Notes: generated from the letters alone by a model not told the origin. DNA of 52,568 bases from Clostridiales bacterium (GCA_022786995.1 JALFUW010000002.1:1-52568); one strand, 5' to 3'. Shown: positions 12,758 through 22,890, counted from the first letter of the stretch. Numbers and translations: made by a program.

Positions 12758-15700
12758 ACGTACAGATATTCATAAGATTCTGGTTATTGGCTCCGGCCCT
12801 ATCGTAATCGGTCAGGCAGCGGAATTTGACTATGCCGGTACGCAGGCATGCCTTGCGCTGAAAGAGGAAGGCTACGAGGTAGTCCTGTGCAATTCCAATC
12901 CCGCAACCATCATGACCGACCCCGCCATCGCGGATAAGGTCTATATGGAGCCGCTGACGCTGGAGTATATTGCCCGGATTGTTCGCTTTGAGCGTCCCGA
13001 TGCCATCGTCCCCGGCATCGGCGGACAGACTGGCCTGAACCTCGCCATGCAGCTGGAAAAAAAGGGCATTTTGAAAGAATGCCACACGGAGCTGCTGGGA
13101 ACACCCAGCTACAGCATCGAGCAGGCGGAGGATCGTGAGCGATTCAAGGAATTGTGTCAAAGCCTGGGCGAGCCGGTACTCCCCTCCCTGATTGCAAATT
13201 CCATGGAGGAAGGTCTGAAAGCGGCTAAAGAAATCGGATACCCGGTCGTTCTGCGCCCCGCCTTTACCTTAGGCGGCACCGGCGGCGGCTTTGCCGACAA
13301 CGAGGAGGAGTTCCGGGAAATCATGAAGAATGCCCTCGTCCTCTCCCCTGTCCACCAGGTGCTTGTGGAAAAAAGCATCAAGGGCTACAAGGAAATAGAG
13401 TATGAGGTCATGCGCGATGCCAATGACACCGCCATTGCCATCTGCAATATGGAGAATCTGGATCCTGTGGGCATTCACACCGGCGACTCCATTGTGGTTT
13501 GCCCGTCTCAGACTCTGACCAACAAAGAATACCATATGCTCCGGGATTCCGCGCTGAAGCTGATTCGGGCGCTGAAAATTCAGGGCGGCTGCAACGTGCA
13601 GTTTGCGCTGGATCCCAACTCCTTCCAGTATTATCTGATTGAGGTGAATCCCCGAGTCTCCCGCAGCTCCGCGCTGGCGTCCAAGGCCAGTGGATACCCC
13701 ATCGCCCGGGTCTCCGCGAAAATCTGCGTGGGCATGACGCTGGACGAAATTCCCTTGGCCAACACCTGCGCGGCCTTTGAGCCGGCTCTTGACTATGTCG
13801 TCACAAAAATGCCCCGCTTCCCCTTTGACAAGTTCGCTGACGCGAATAACCGTCTTGGCACACAGATGAAGGCCACCGGCGAGACTATGAGCGTGGGCAG
13901 AACCTTTGAGGAAAGCCTACTGAAGGGTATTCGATCTCTGGAAATCGGAATCGTCCATCTGCACATGAAGAAATTTGACGACTGGACGAGGGACGCTCTG
14001 ATGGAATACATTCCTATCGGAACCGATGACCGAATTTACGCCATCGCCCAGGCAATGCGACTGGGTACTGGCGTGGACGAAATCGCGGACTGCTGCGGAA
14101 TTGACCGTTTCTTCCTGCGAAAAATTCGGAATATCGTCAACATGGAAGGTTTCCTGAGGAACCACGCCGGAGACTCTGCCGCACTGTTTGCCGCCAAGAA
14201 AATGGGCTTCTCCGACCGTGCCGTTGCCGAGATCTGGGGTACGACGGAAAAGAGCATCTTCCTGCTGCGTAAGGAAAAGGGCATGACACCCGGTTATCGG
14301 ATGATCGATTCCTGCGCCGCGGAGTTTGACAGCTATATCCCCTATTTCTACTCAACCTACGAGTCCGAGAACGAGTCGGTTGTGTCTGACCGCAAAAAGG
14401 TGATTGTTCTCGGCTCCGGCCCCATCCGAATCGGTCAGGGTGTGGAATTTGACTACTCCACTGTTCACGCGGTGCAGACCATTCGGAACGCGGGATATGA
14501 AGCAATTATCATCAACAATAACCCGGAGACGGTTTCCACCGACTACACCACTTCGGATAAGCTGTATTTTGAGCCGCTGACGGCGGAAGATGTGATGAAC
14601 ATTATCACCCTGGAGCGTCCAGATGGTGTCATCGCTTCTCTGGGCGGTCAGACAGCCATCAACCTTGCCCAGCCGCTGACCGATCTTGGTGTAAACATCA
14701 TCGGTACGGATTGCGCCGCTATCGAAAAGGCGGAAAATCGGGATGCCTTTGAGAAGCTCCTGCTGGAACTGAACATCCCCCAGCCCAAGGGCAGGGCTGT
14801 GACCCGGATTGAAGACGGCGTTTCCGCCGCAAAGGAAATCGGATATCCCGTGCTGGTGCGCCCATCCTTCGTACTCGGCGGACGGGCCATGCAGATTGTG
14901 TCAAATGAAGGCCAGCTCCGCCATTATTTGCAGACGGCAGTGGAAATTGACGCGGACAAGCCTGTGCTGGTTGATAAATACATTCGCGGAAAAGAAGTGG
15001 AAATCGACGCCATCTGCGATGGGGAGCAGGTGTTTGTCCCCGGCATTATGGAGCTGGTGGAGCGTACCGGCGTGCATTCCGGCGACTCCATCTCCGTCTA
15101 TCCTCCTTTCTCCATTTCCAATAAGGTCAAAGGCATTATCCTGCAATACGCCAAAAAACTGGGGCCTGCCATCGGCATCAAGGGTCTGTTCAACATTCAG
15201 TTCATCGTGGATCCCGAAGACAATGTGTTCATCATAGAGGTCAATCCCCGCTCCTCCAGAACCGTACCCTTCCTGAGTAAGGCCACCGGCTATCCCCTTG
15301 CAGACATTGCTACCCGGGTTGCCCTTGGCCACAGCCTGCACGATCAAGGCGTGGATGTCCTCTATCCTGACGAGAAGAAGCGGTACTACGTCAAGGCCCC
15401 CGCGTTCTCCTTCTCCAAGCTCCGGGGGCTGGATGCCTACCTCTCCCCCGAGATGAAGTCCACCGGCGAAGCAATTGGCTATGATAATTCCATGACCAGA
15501 GCCTTGTACAAGGCCCTTCAGGCCTCCGGCGTGAAGCTTCTCAACTACGGAACCGTGTTCGCCACCGTATCGGACGAGGACAAGGAGGAGGCCCTTCCTC
15601 TGATCCGCCGCTTCTACCGGCTGGGCTTCAACATTGAAGCCACCCCCGGAACGGCTCTCTTCCTGCGAAAGGATGGCATCAAAACGCGCATCCGTGCCAA

Positions 15701-15929
15701 GGTTGACGACGGCTCTACGGAGATTCTGGATGCCATTCGCTCCGGCTTTGTGTCCTATGTAATCAACACCATGGACGTTCGGTGCGAGGATGTTCACACA
15801 GGTTCCAGCCAGATCCGCCGCTGCGCCGTTGAAAACGGTGTCACCGTGCTGACCTCCCTGGATACTGTCCGCGTCCTTTTGGATGTTCTGGAAGAGATTA
15901 CCCTGGGAATCGCAACCATTGACGCATAA
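12750..15929 (+). CDS. carB: Carbamoyl-phosphate synthase large subunit
   Basis: 1059 residues, the full two-repeat length. It makes carbamoyl phosphate from bicarbonate, two ATP and the ammonia from CarA, feeding pyrimidine and arginine synthesis. Each half carries an ATP-grasp domain; the halves open with near-identical motifs, [20 protein letters not shown] and [20 protein letters not shown], and repeat [12 protein letters not shown] / [12 protein letters not shown]. The C-terminal MGS-like allosteric domain runs from about residue 930. It is the last gene of the cluster, followed at once by a terminator. Confidence 0.97.
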   Translation: MPKRTDIHKILVIGSGPIVIGQAAEFDYAGTQACLALKEEGYEVVLCNSNPATIMTDPAIADKVYMEPLTLEYIARIVRFERPDAIVPGIGGQTGLNLAMQLEKKGILKECHTELLGTPSYSIEQAEDRERFKELCQSLGEPVLPSLIANSMEEGLKAAKEIGYPVVLRPAFTLGGTGGGFADNEEEFREIMKNALVLSPVHQVLVEKSIKGYKEIEYEVMRDANDTAIAICNMENLDPVGIHTGDSIVVCPSQTLTNKEYHMLRDSALKLIRALKIQGGCNVQFALDPNSFQYYLIEVNPRVSRSSALASKASGYPIARVSAKICVGMTLDEIPLANTCAAFEPALDYVVTKMPRFPFDKFADANNRLGTQMKATGETMSVGRTFEESLLKGIRSLEIGIVHLHMKKFDDWTRDALMEYIPIGTDDRIYAIAQAMRLGTGVDEIADCCGIDRFFLRKIRNIVNMEGFLRNHAGDSAALFAAKKMGFSDRAVAEIWGTTEKSIFLLRKEKGMTPGYRMIDSCAAEFDSYIPYFYSTYESENESVVSDRKKVIVLGSGPIRIGQGVEFDYSTVHAVQTIRNAGYEAIIINNNPETVSTDYTTSDKLYFEPLTAEDVMNIITLERPDGVIASLGGQTAINLAQPLTDLGVNIIGTDCAAIEKAENRDAFEKLLLELNIPQPKGRAVTRIEDGVSAAKEIGYPVLVRPSFVLGGRAMQIVSNEGQLRHYLQTAVEIDADKPVLVDKYIRGKEVEIDAICDGEQVFVPGIMELVERTGVHSGDSISVYPPFSISNKVKGIILQYAKKLGPAIGIKGLFNIQFIVDPEDNVFIIEVNPRSSRTVPFLSKATGYPLADIATRVALGHSLHDQGVDVLYPDEKKRYYVKAPAFSFSKLRGLDAYLSPEMKSTGEAIGYDNSMTRALYKALQASGVKLLNYGTVFATVSDEDKEEALPLIRRFYRLGFNIEATPGTALFLRKDGIKTRIRAKVDDGSTEILDAIRSGFVSYVINTMDVRCEDVHTGSSQIRRCAVENGVTVLTSLDTVRVLLDVLEEITLGIATIDA

Positions 15930-15932
15930 GAA

Positions 15933-15970
15933 AAGACGCTGCCCCAGACCGGGCAGCGTCTTGCTGTATT
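15933..15970. terminator. Terminator between convergent carB and pyk
   Basis: A perfect 12-bp stem (15933-15944 with 15951-15962, 6-nt loop) is followed by a T-rich run on the plus strand. It lies in the 43-bp gap between the converging genes and can serve both directions. Confidence 0.85.
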
Positions 15971-15972
15971 TC

Positions 15973-17385
15973 TCAAACTGTTTCGATCTTCATGGTATTG
16001 GTGTTTCCCTGCTGGCCGTTTACCGGGCCGCCGGTCAGAACCATATTGTCGCCGGGCTGGAGATTGAGGGCGTCGATCGCCGCCTTTTTGGCGTAGTAGA
16101 ACATAACCTCCATGCTGGGGAACTGGTCTGCCATCACCGGGGTAACGCCCCAGCTCATGGACAGGCGGCGCCAGATCTTCCGATCGGTGGTCATGCCGAT
16201 AATATCGATGGGCGTACGGAACCGACTGACCAGCATAGCGGTCTTTCCGCTGACGGAGCAGACCACAATGGCCTTTGCGCTGACATCAATCGCCATGGAG
16301 CAAACCGCGTGGGAAATGCAGTCCAGATTGTTCTTTCCGAAAAATTCCGAAGAACGGAAGCGCTGCTTATAATCCGTGTGCTTTTCGGTATACTCCGCAA
16401 TGCTTGCCATGGCCTTCACAGCCTCTACGGGATACTTACCGGCAGCAGACTCGCCAGAAAGCATGACACAGGAGGTGCCGTCGTACACCGCATTGGCAAC
16501 ATCGGAGATTTCCGCACGGGTGGGACGAGGATTCTGAATCATGGATTCCAGCATTTCCGTAGCGGTGATAACACGCTTGCCCAGCAGTCGGCACTTGCGG
16601 GTCAATTTCTTTTGCACCGCAGGAACTTCCACATAGGGGATTTCCACACCCAGATCGCCTCTGGCAATCATAATGCCGCCGCAGGCGGAACAAATTTCTG
16701 TGACATTATCCACGCCGGAGCGGTTTTCGATCTTCGCGATGATTTCAATGTCGCTTCCGCCGTTTTCATCCAGCAGCTTCTGAATATCCAGCACATCCTG
16801 CTTGGTAGAAACAAAGGATGCCGCGATAAAGTCAACGCCGTGCGCAATGCCGAACAAAATATCGGACTTATCCTGCTCGCTGAGGTAAGGGCCGGACATA
16901 ACCTTATTGGGGAAAGACATACTCTTGCGGTCGCTCAGTACGCCGCCCACCAGACACTTGCAGCGGATCTCGTGGCCACAGATTTCCTGCACCTCAAACT
17001 GAACCATGCCGTTATTGACCGTAACCACATCTCCGGGCTTCAAATCTTTATGAAGCGCCTTGTAATTCACACTGACTTTTGTTTCATCGCCTTCCACCTC
17101 GTCCGTGGTGAAGGTAAAGGAGCTGCCCTCTGCAATCGTAACCTTCCCGGCAGCAAAGGTGCGGATTCGATATTCGGGGCCCTTTGTGTCCAGCATGATG
17201 GCAATGGGCAGTCCCAGCTTCTGCCGTACCTGCTTAATGAGCGCGATTTTCTTTGCGTGTTCCTCGTGGGTGCCGTGAGAGAAGTTAAGCCGCGCAACGT
17301 TCATGCCGGCAAGGCACATCTGAGTCAGGGTTTCTTCGTTTTCGCTGGAAGGACCGATGGTACAAATGATTTTTGTTTTCCGCAT
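15973..17385 (-). CDS. pyk: Pyruvate kinase
   Basis: 470 residues, the short form without the extra C-terminal PEP-utiliser-like domain of Bacillus-type enzymes. It makes pyruvate and ATP from phosphoenolpyruvate. Seen: N-terminal KTKIICTIGPSS, the RLNFSHG motif, MLDTKGPE, and the ESMIQNPRPTRAEISDVANAV active-site region with its catalytic Lys/Glu context (AKIENRSGVDN). The start is the ATG after TAGGAGGAACATT; a longer in-frame extension upstream would include the promoter and is rejected. It has its own sigma-A promoter and probably feeds the PFOR at 40757. Confidence 0.95.
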   Translation of the reverse strand: MRKTKIICTIGPSSENEETLTQMCLAGMNVARLNFSHGTHEEHAKKIALIKQVRQKLGLPIAIMLDTKGPEYRIRTFAAGKVTIAEGSSFTFTTDEVEGDETKVSVNYKALHKDLKPGDVVTVNNGMVQFEVQEICGHEIRCKCLVGGVLSDRKSMSFPNKVMSGPYLSEQDKSDILFGIAHGVDFIAASFVSTKQDVLDIQKLLDENGGSDIEIIAKIENRSGVDNVTEICSACGGIMIARGDLGVEIPYVEVPAVQKKLTRKCRLLGKRVITATEMLESMIQNPRPTRAEISDVANAVYDGTSCVMLSGESAAGKYPVEAVKAMASIAEYTEKHTDYKQRFRSSEFFGKNNLDCISHAVCSMAIDVSAKAIVVCSVSGKTAMLVSRFRTPIDIIGMTTDRKIWRRLSMSWGVTPVMADQFPSMEVMFYYAKKAAIDALNLQPGDNMVLTGGPVNGQQGNTNTMKIETV

Positions 17386-17425
17386 AATGTTCCTCCTATC
17401 GTATAGACATCTTGGTATCATCTGT

Positions 17426-17454
17426 ATTTTATCACGCATCCCGAAATCCGTCAA
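17426..17454 (-). promoter_or_regulatory. Sigma-A promoter of pyk
   Basis: On the minus strand, TTGACG (17454-17449), a 17-bp spacer and TAAAAT (17431-17426). The transcript would start about 35 nt before the pyk ATG. The upstream gene ends only 17 bp away. Confidence 0.8.
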
Positions 17455-17470
17455 TCTATTCCATCAAATT

Positions 17471-19282
17471 TTACAAGATCTCTACATGATAGTGTATTAA
17501 CCAGAAATTCATTTGCAGGAAATAGGCCATGATCTGAGGATTTCGCATCAGCTGCCCGTACCATGGCCATGGGGATGTGCTCTCCAGAATCTCCATCAGC
17601 TTTTCTTTTCTGACAATCTCCCACACCGGGGCATTTTGCGATGCCATTTCCCGGAATCGTCCGGCTATCAGCTCCGTATAGCGTGGGTCAAAGGTTTTGG
17701 GATAAGGACTTTTCTTTCGATACAGCACTTTCTCCGGCAGCAAGCCCTTTACTGCTTCCCGCAGGAGTCCCTTTTCCTTCCCCTGATAATCCTTGAATTC
17801 CCAAGGCACACCGTACAGGTATTCCGCGATACGATAGTCACAAAACGGTACCCGTACCTCCAAACCGTGATACATACTCATCCTGTCCTTCCTGTCCAGC
17901 AGAGTCTGCATGAACCAACGGAAATTCAGGTTGACCATTTCCTTCATTCGCCTCTCCAGCGCGGGCGTACCGGGAAGAATATCACTTTCCCGGCAGGTTC
18001 TTTCATAGGCATCCCTGATAAATTCCTCAGCGTTTAAGGCTGCGGTGGATTGCAGCAGCGAGATACGCTGTTGGGTATTCTGCGCCCACGGGAAGCCCTC
18101 CCGCTCTCTGACCTCAGGATCCCGATACCATGGATATCCGCCAAAGATTTCGTCCGCGCATTCGCCGGACAGGGCAACGCGCACCTGCTGTCTGATGTCG
18201 CCGCAGAAGGCCAGCAGTGAAAAATCCACGTCCGCCATTCCGGGAAGATCTCTGGCGATTGTGGCCTCCTCCAACGCATCACACAGGGTTTCCGGCGGCA
18301 AAACTGTCCAGTGGTGTTCCGTATCAAACGCGTTTTCCATGATACCGATATACATACTGTCGGAATTTGGCTGGAATTTACTGGCCTGGAAGTATTTTTC
18401 ATTGTTCAAATAGTCAACGGAGAAGGTTTTCAGCCGCTTTCCTTCTTTTTGCTCCTGTTCCGCGCAAATCGCGGTGATGATACTGGAATCCAGTCCGCCG
18501 GACAGGAAGGTGCCAATGGGAACATCGGAAACCATCTGTCGGGCAATCGCGTCAAAAACCAGATACCGCACCTGTTCCACGGTGTCGGAGAAATTCTCGC
18601 GATGCTCTCTGTCCCGTAGCTTCCAGTATTGGTTTTTTGTCATTTTTCCATTCTGATAATACGCAAACCATCCCGGTTCTATCTCATGGATTCCCTGAAA
18701 TACACCGCTTCCCGGCAGCCTTCCCGGCCCCAGCAAGAGGAGCTGGGCAATCCCCGTCTCGTCCAGTCTGGCATTTACCGTGGGAAATGTCAGAATCGTT
18801 TTCATTTCCGACGCGAACAGAAGGCCATTTTCATGCTCCAGATAGAAAAGCGGCTTTACACCGATTCGATCGCGGGCAAGGAATAAGCGTCTATGGTTTT
18901 CCTCCCAAACGGCGAACGCAAAGATCCCATTCAGCTTCTCAAGGCACCTGTCACCGTATTGCGCATATGCGTGCAGCACAACCTCTGTATCCGAGTGACC
19001 ATGGAAAGTGTGACCGCGGGATATCAGTCCTCTACGCAGCTCAGCAGTGTTGTACAGCTCCCCATTATAGATGAGCACATAGCGCTCCCCTGCCCATTCA
19101 AGGGCCATGGGCTGCTGACCGCCCTCCAGGTCAATGATTGCCAATCTCGAATGCAGCAGCACCGTGTCCTCGCGAAGATAGGTTCCCTGAGCATCCGGCC
19201 CACGGCGACGCATGGTGGCCAGCATGGATTTGCGTATGGATTCGTCCGTTTTCAAGCCGATGATTCCGGCAATCGCGCACAT
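17471..19282 (-). CDS. asnB: Asparagine synthetase (glutamine-hydrolysing), long form
   Basis: 603 residues, the length of the Bacillus AsnB/AsnO type. The glutaminase domain begins MCAIAGIIG (Cys2 nucleophile) with RRGPDAQGTY; the synthetase domain has LSGGLDSSIITAI at about residue 255 and ALSGECADEIFGGYPWY. Start placed at 19282 because Cys must be residue 2 and GAAGGGA lies 9 nt upstream; an in-frame ATG 18 bp earlier is rejected. It is a paralogue of the 526-residue gene at 1999. In Bacillus a paralogue (asnO) works during sporulation; with sporulation-type genes directly beyond it, a similar role is possible but unproven. Confidence 0.92.
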   Translation of the reverse strand: MCAIAGIIGLKTDESIRKSMLATMRRRGPDAQGTYLREDTVLLHSRLAIIDLEGGQQPMALEWAGERYVLIYNGELYNTAELRRGLISRGHTFHGHSDTEVVLHAYAQYGDRCLEKLNGIFAFAVWEENHRRLFLARDRIGVKPLFYLEHENGLLFASEMKTILTFPTVNARLDETGIAQLLLLGPGRLPGSGVFQGIHEIEPGWFAYYQNGKMTKNQYWKLRDREHRENFSDTVEQVRYLVFDAIARQMVSDVPIGTFLSGGLDSSIITAICAEQEQKEGKRLKTFSVDYLNNEKYFQASKFQPNSDSMYIGIMENAFDTEHHWTVLPPETLCDALEEATIARDLPGMADVDFSLLAFCGDIRQQVRVALSGECADEIFGGYPWYRDPEVREREGFPWAQNTQQRISLLQSTAALNAEEFIRDAYERTCRESDILPGTPALERRMKEMVNLNFRWFMQTLLDRKDRMSMYHGLEVRVPFCDYRIAEYLYGVPWEFKDYQGKEKGLLREAVKGLLPEKVLYRKKSPYPKTFDPRYTELIAGRFREMASQNAPVWEIVRKEKLMEILESTSPWPWYGQLMRNPQIMAYFLQMNFWLIHYHVEIL

Positions 19283-19358
19283 AGCATCACGTCCCTTCAT
19301 CTGGATATTCTATGTATACCCAGATGCGGATTGTGCATACTAGCATCGGTGATGATCG

Positions 19359-19787
19359 ATGACAAACAGCAAGGAAATTCTGTCCTCCGTATTGAAAACC
19401 ACGCAGATGGGCCAGATCGGTATTCGCAGCGTACTCGATACCAGTATGCGCCCGGCACTTCGAAAAGCTCTTGAGTCTCAGCTTCACGAATATGATTCCA
19501 TCGAAACGGAGGCCCATTCCATCGCGACCCAGCGAGGCTGGGAGCTTAAGGAACTGGATCCGGGAATCCGTATGATGACGGATATGATGACCCGGATGAA
19601 GCTTCACGGCAGGAACACCGATTCCAAAATCGCCGGGATGATGATTCAGGGCAACACCCGGGGTATGATCAAGGGACTGAAAAACATCCATCAGTTCGCC
19701 GATCAGGATTCACAGGTGAAAACCGTCTGCCAGAAGCTGCTGGACTGTGAAACCGCAAACATCCGGCAAATGCAGGGATATCTTTAG
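19359..19787 (+). CDS. Conserved hypothetical helical protein
   Basis: 142 residues, no family recognised with certainty. The sequence is polar, methionine-rich (MMTDMMTRMK), predicted mostly helical, with no signal peptide or membrane span. Several acidic/His positions spread over the helices recall ferritin-like four-helix bundles, but I cannot show a metal site. It begins 76 bp from the divergent asparagine synthetase with a partial ribosome site (GGTGAT) and ends in a good terminator, so it is likely a single-gene unit lying ahead of the cortex-lytic genes. Confidence 0.7.
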   Translation: MTNSKEILSSVLKTTQMGQIGIRSVLDTSMRPALRKALESQLHEYDSIETEAHSIATQRGWELKELDPGIRMMTDMMTRMKLHGRNTDSKIAGMMIQGNTRGMIKGLKNIHQFADQDSQVKTVCQKLLDCETANIRQMQGYL

Positions 19788-19826
19788 CAGGCAGGCAGCG
19801 CCGGAGCGGTGCTGCCTGCACCTTTT
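19788..19826 (+). terminator. Terminator after the 142-residue gene
   Basis: A 12-bp stem including one G-U pair (19791-19802 with 19808-19819, 5-nt loop) followed by ACCTTTT. It starts 4 bp past the stop codon. Confidence 0.7.
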
Positions 19827-19872
19827 GACAGGCGATGGCATATCCTATCAAGAATTGAAAGGAGTTGATTGC

Positions 19873-20253
19873 GTGCCATCCACCGGCTACATACAGGTGC
19901 GTGCCTATACCAGCAACGCGCAATATCCCCTGAGAAATGTGGCAATCACCATTACCTCTCAGGACGGAACCGCCATTGCCATGCGTCTGACTGACAGAAG
20001 CGGAAAAATCACGCCCATCCCCATTCCTGTGCCGGATAAGGCGGAGAGTCAGTCCCCTGACCCATCGGAGCGGCCCTACGCCGTTGTCAATCTGTACGCC
20101 CGTCTGAAGGGCTTCGAGCAGACGGAAGCGGAAAATTTGCAGGTATTCGCGGGAATAACCACCATTCAAAACCTGGAGATGATTCCGCTCTCAGAATTTC
20201 CTGATCAGTGGGATCAAATGATTATTTTCGACACTCCGCCTCAAAATCTCTAG
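19873..20253 (+). CDS. SleC prodomain-like protein (separate gene)
   Basis: 126 residues from a GTG start preceded by AAAGGAG (19858-19864). An upstream ATG at 19747 in the same frame lies inside the preceding gene and its terminator, so it is rejected. The chain reads as a beta-sandwich (carboxypeptidase-regulatory/transthyretin-like) domain: GYIQVRAYTSNAQYPLRNVAITITS, then PIPIPVPDKAES and an Ala/Tyr-rich strand set. Clostridial SleC enzymes carry a comparable domain at the N-terminus as an inhibitory prodomain. Here it is its own gene, 10 bp ahead of the catalytic part. No signal peptide is visible. Role inferred from position and resemblance. Confidence 0.65.
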   Translation: MPSTGYIQVRAYTSNAQYPLRNVAITITSQDGTAIAMRLTDRSGKITPIPIPVPDKAESQSPDPSERPYAVVNLYARLKGFEQTEAENLQVFAGITTIQNLEMIPLSEFPDQWDQMIIFDTPPQNL

Positions 20254-20263
20254 GAGGTGAAAT

Positions 20264-21487
20264 ATGCCGCAGATCCTTCCCTACATCCCCCAGCGGATCA
20301 CTGTCCACCTGGGGCCGCCGGACTCAGACGCGCAAAATGTCACAGTCAGTTTTTCGGACTACGTCAAAAATGTGGCTTCCAGCGAAATCTACCCCACATG
20401 GGAGGAGAGCGCCCTGAGGGCGAATATTCTCGCTATCGTATCCTTTGCCCTGAACCGTGTTTATACCGAGTTTTACAGAAGCCGGGGATATGACTTTGAT
20501 ATCACCAATTCCACCGCCTACGACCAGTTTTTTGTCAACGGACGCAGCTATTTTGAAAATGTAGCGCGTCTGGCGGATGAGCTGTACACCAGCTATCTGC
20601 GCCGGCCTGGCTTTGTGGAGCCACTGGCCGCAAAATTCTGCAATGGTACCACCGTGACCTGCGAGGGGCTCAGCCAGTGGGGCAGCCAGAATCTGGCACA
20701 GCAGGGCTATACCACCCCGGAAATCCTGCGTAGCTACTATGGCGATGTGGAAATCGTCAGCAATGCCCCTGTGCAGGGAATTACCTCCTCCTATCCCGGT
20801 GTGCTTCGCAGAGGCTATTCCGGCCCAAGCGTCGTGATCTTGCAGGTTATGCTCAATCGAATCTCCCAGAACTATCCCGCAATTCCCAAAATATCACTGG
20901 TTGATGGTATTTTTGGCGCCCAGACAGAAGCGGCAGTCATTCGTTTTCAGGAAATATTCAATCTGACCCCAGACGGTGTTGTGGGACGTTCGACATGGAA
21001 CGCCCTGGTGCGCTACTATGTGGCGGTCACCAGTCTGGCGGAGCTGCGCAGTCAGGGCCAGCAATTCTACGCGATTAACTGGGCCAATTCCAATCCGATT
21101 CAGCAGGGTGACCGGGGTGTCAAGGTGGAGCATTTGCAATACATGCTTCAGGTGCTTTCAGCCTACATACCCGAAATCCCGCCGGTCACAATCGATGGCA
21201 TTTTCGGCCCCAGTACCCGAAACGCAGTTCTTGCAGCCCAGCGCCGGTTTGGATTGCCTCAAACAGGAATTGTCGATTTTGACACCTGGGAAGCCATCTA
21301 CGATCAGTTTTCCGGGATCGAAACGACAACCTGGCGTGACCCGGAAAGCTTCCCTTATACATCAGCCATCCTCGGCAATTCCAATCCCCGTGCCCGCTAC
21401 AGCGCAACCAGCACCATGTCCCAGTTCCCGGGCGGGAATCTCAGCTCGGGGCAGCAGGACCCCGTCAGACAGGAGGCACCAAGATGA
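20264..21487 (+). CDS. sleC: Spore cortex-lytic enzyme, SleC-like, with two peptidoglycan-binding domains
   Basis: 407 residues. Residues 1-165 resemble the SpoIID-fold lytic transglycosylase region of clostridial SleC: FSDYVKNVASSEIYPTWEESALRANILAI (possible catalytic Glu in SSEIYP or TWEES), then CEGLSQWGSQNLAQQGYTTPEILRSYYG, a SpoIID hallmark. Two PG_binding_1 repeats follow (about 180-245 and 275-345), each with the DGIFG..T..AV..FQ/AQ pattern. RBS TAGGAGGTG. It overlaps the next gene by 4 bp. SleC degrades cortex peptidoglycan during germination; the usual N-terminal prodomain is missing here and appears to be encoded by the preceding gene. Confidence 0.85.
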   Translation: MPQILPYIPQRITVHLGPPDSDAQNVTVSFSDYVKNVASSEIYPTWEESALRANILAIVSFALNRVYTEFYRSRGYDFDITNSTAYDQFFVNGRSYFENVARLADELYTSYLRRPGFVEPLAAKFCNGTTVTCEGLSQWGSQNLAQQGYTTPEILRSYYGDVEIVSNAPVQGITSSYPGVLRRGYSGPSVVILQVMLNRISQNYPAIPKISLVDGIFGAQTEAAVIRFQEIFNLTPDGVVGRSTWNALVRYYVAVTSLAELRSQGQQFYAINWANSNPIQQGDRGVKVEHLQYMLQVLSAYIPEIPPVTIDGIFGPSTRNAVLAAQRRFGLPQTGIVDFDTWEAIYDQFSGIETTTWRDPESFPYTSAILGNSNPRARYSATSTMSQFPGGNLSSGQQDPVRQEAPR

Positions 21488-22023
21488 GACAACCAGAATC
21501 CTTTGTAGGTCAGCCGATCCGAAGCCTGCAAACCATGCTTCAGGTCATTGCGCGCAATGACGAAAGCTACGCAGACCTTATCCCCGATGGTATCTACGGC
21601 CCGGAAACCATGCAGGCCGTCGCTGTTTTCCAGCGGAAGCATCTGCTGCCGGTTACGGGAATCACCGATCTGGCAACCTGGGAAGCCATCGTACCCGTTT
21701 TTGATATGAGTCTGGCGAATCAGGATGCAGCCGCGCCTATTGAAGTGGTTTGGAATCCCGGTATTGTAATTCTCTGCGGCAAATCTCATCCAAATCTCTT
21801 TCTGGCCCAGGGAATGCTGGCGGTTCTGTCTGATGTATACCATAGTGTCAGCAAACCATCACTGACAGGCGTACTGGATAACATCACAGCGGATTCTCTC
21901 GCTTCCTTTCAAATGCTGGCAGGGCTTCCGATTACAGGCAATCTGGATAGAGTGACATGGACGCATCTATCGAGCCAGTACCCATTGGCAGCGAACAGAA
22001 CCACCGCGTCGCGTGATATGTAG
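21484..22023 (+). CDS. Peptidoglycan-binding-domain protein
   Basis: 179 residues containing two PG_binding_1-type repeats: LQTMLQVIARND..IPDGIYGPETMQAVAVFQRK and a more diverged second one (AQGMLAVLSDVYHSV..NITADSLASFQML). No catalytic domain or signal peptide. The start codon overlaps the stop of the SleC-like gene (ATGA), so translation is coupled. It may act as a substrate-targeting partner of the enzyme. Confidence 0.8.
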   Translation: MRQPESFVGQPIRSLQTMLQVIARNDESYADLIPDGIYGPETMQAVAVFQRKHLLPVTGITDLATWEAIVPVFDMSLANQDAAAPIEVVWNPGIVILCGKSHPNLFLAQGMLAVLSDVYHSVSKPSLTGVLDNITADSLASFQMLAGLPITGNLDRVTWTHLSSQYPLAANRTTASRDM

Positions 22024-22073
22024 CAAGTAATTATTTCGGAAATGTGAATTTTCATCAATGCGACTGGTAATAC

Positions 22074-22102
22074 TTGATAATCCTTTGTCGGTTGTCTATA
22101 AT
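22074..22102 (+). promoter_or_regulatory. Sigma-A promoter of the pgsA-like gene
   Basis: TTGATA (22074-22079), 17-bp spacer, TATAAT (22097-22102). It lies about 50 bp ahead of the start codon. Confidence 0.75.
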
Positions 22103-22152
22103 AACTGAAAACACAGGCCTTTGTACCAACGACATAAGCGGAGGATGAACCC

Positions 22153-22734
22153 ATGTTTATCAAAAACTGGAAAAAGGACATTTTTACAATTCCAAATTTG
22201 CTGAGCCTTTTTCGCCTGGTGCTGATCCCTGTTTATGCCACCGTGTATCTCAACGCAACCCAAAACTACCAGTTTATTCTCGCGGGTATCATTTTGGCAG
22301 TATCCTGCCTGACGGACATGATTGACGGGAAAATTGCCAGAAAATATGGTATGATCACCACACTCGGCAAGGTACTGGATCCACTGGCAGATAAGCTCAC
22401 ACAGCTGACGCTGACCATCTGCCTGAGCATGAAGTATCCGGTGCTGTATCCTGTACTCGGTTTGTTCATCATGAAGGAGCTGTTTCAGTTGGTGATCGGT
22501 GTTGTGTTTCTGCGAAAGGGAAAAATGCTGCCGGGTGCCCTGTTGGCAGGTAAGGTCTGTACAACGGTACTGTTTATCAGTCTGATTGCGCTGGTTCTGC
22601 TGCCGGATATCGATCCCGCGGCAGTAACCGTCATCGCCGTGATCGACGCACTGTTCCTGGGCGTTTCCTTTATGAGCTATGCAATGGCCTATTTTGGAAA
22701 AAACGTCAAGGTTCGGGATATTGACACGGAATAA
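22153..22734 (+). CDS. pgsA: CDP-alcohol phosphatidyltransferase, phosphatidylglycerophosphate-synthase-like
   Basis: 193 residues, membrane-embedded, with about five to six hydrophobic spans. The complete CDP-alcohol signature is present: D55, D58-G59, A62-R63, G72, D76, D80, spaced as in the family. The N-terminal IPNLLSLFRLVLIPVY is typical of PgsA, which makes phosphatidylglycerol phosphate from CDP-diacylglycerol and glycerol-3-phosphate. A second family member at 26540 means substrate assignment is by resemblance only. GGAGGATG site; own promoter and terminator. Confidence 0.82.
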   Translation: MFIKNWKKDIFTIPNLLSLFRLVLIPVYATVYLNATQNYQFILAGIILAVSCLTDMIDGKIARKYGMITTLGKVLDPLADKLTQLTLTICLSMKYPVLYPVLGLFIMKELFQLVIGVVFLRKGKMLPGALLAGKVCTTVLFISLIALVLLPDIDPAAVTVIAVIDALFLGVSFMSYAMAYFGKNVKVRDIDTE

Positions 22735-22751
22735 CCGAAAGAATATAACAT

Positions 22752-22784
22752 ACGGCGGCTCAATGTACTGAGCCGCCGTGTTCC
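22752..22784. terminator. Terminator shared by pgsA-like gene and a minus-strand small transcript
   Basis: A perfect 11-bp stem (22752-22762 with 22769-22779, 6-nt loop) with GTTCCTT after it on the plus strand and ATGTTATATTCTTT after it on the minus strand. It can end transcripts arriving from both sides. Confidence 0.75.
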
Positions 22785-22890
22785 TTAGTCCTCTCTGTCC
22801 GGGAAGCAACGTGTCACGGGTACACCGTCGGGTTATCCGCAGATATTTCCACGGCATCGGCTTTCCCCATCGCTTCCCTCGTTGTATGTA
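22752..22890 (-). ncRNA. Candidate structured small RNA (or 17-codon mini-gene)
   Basis: A minus-strand extended -10 element (TGGTATACT; TATACT at 22897-22892) would start a transcript near 22885 that runs into the terminator at 22752-22779, about 135 nt. A 7-bp closing stem pairs 22872-22878 with 22801-22807; inside are short helices such as a GTGT/ACAC hairpin. It also contains RBS-like CGAGGGA and an ATG opening only 17 codons. I recognise no known RNA family. No -35 box is convincing. Confidence 0.35.
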
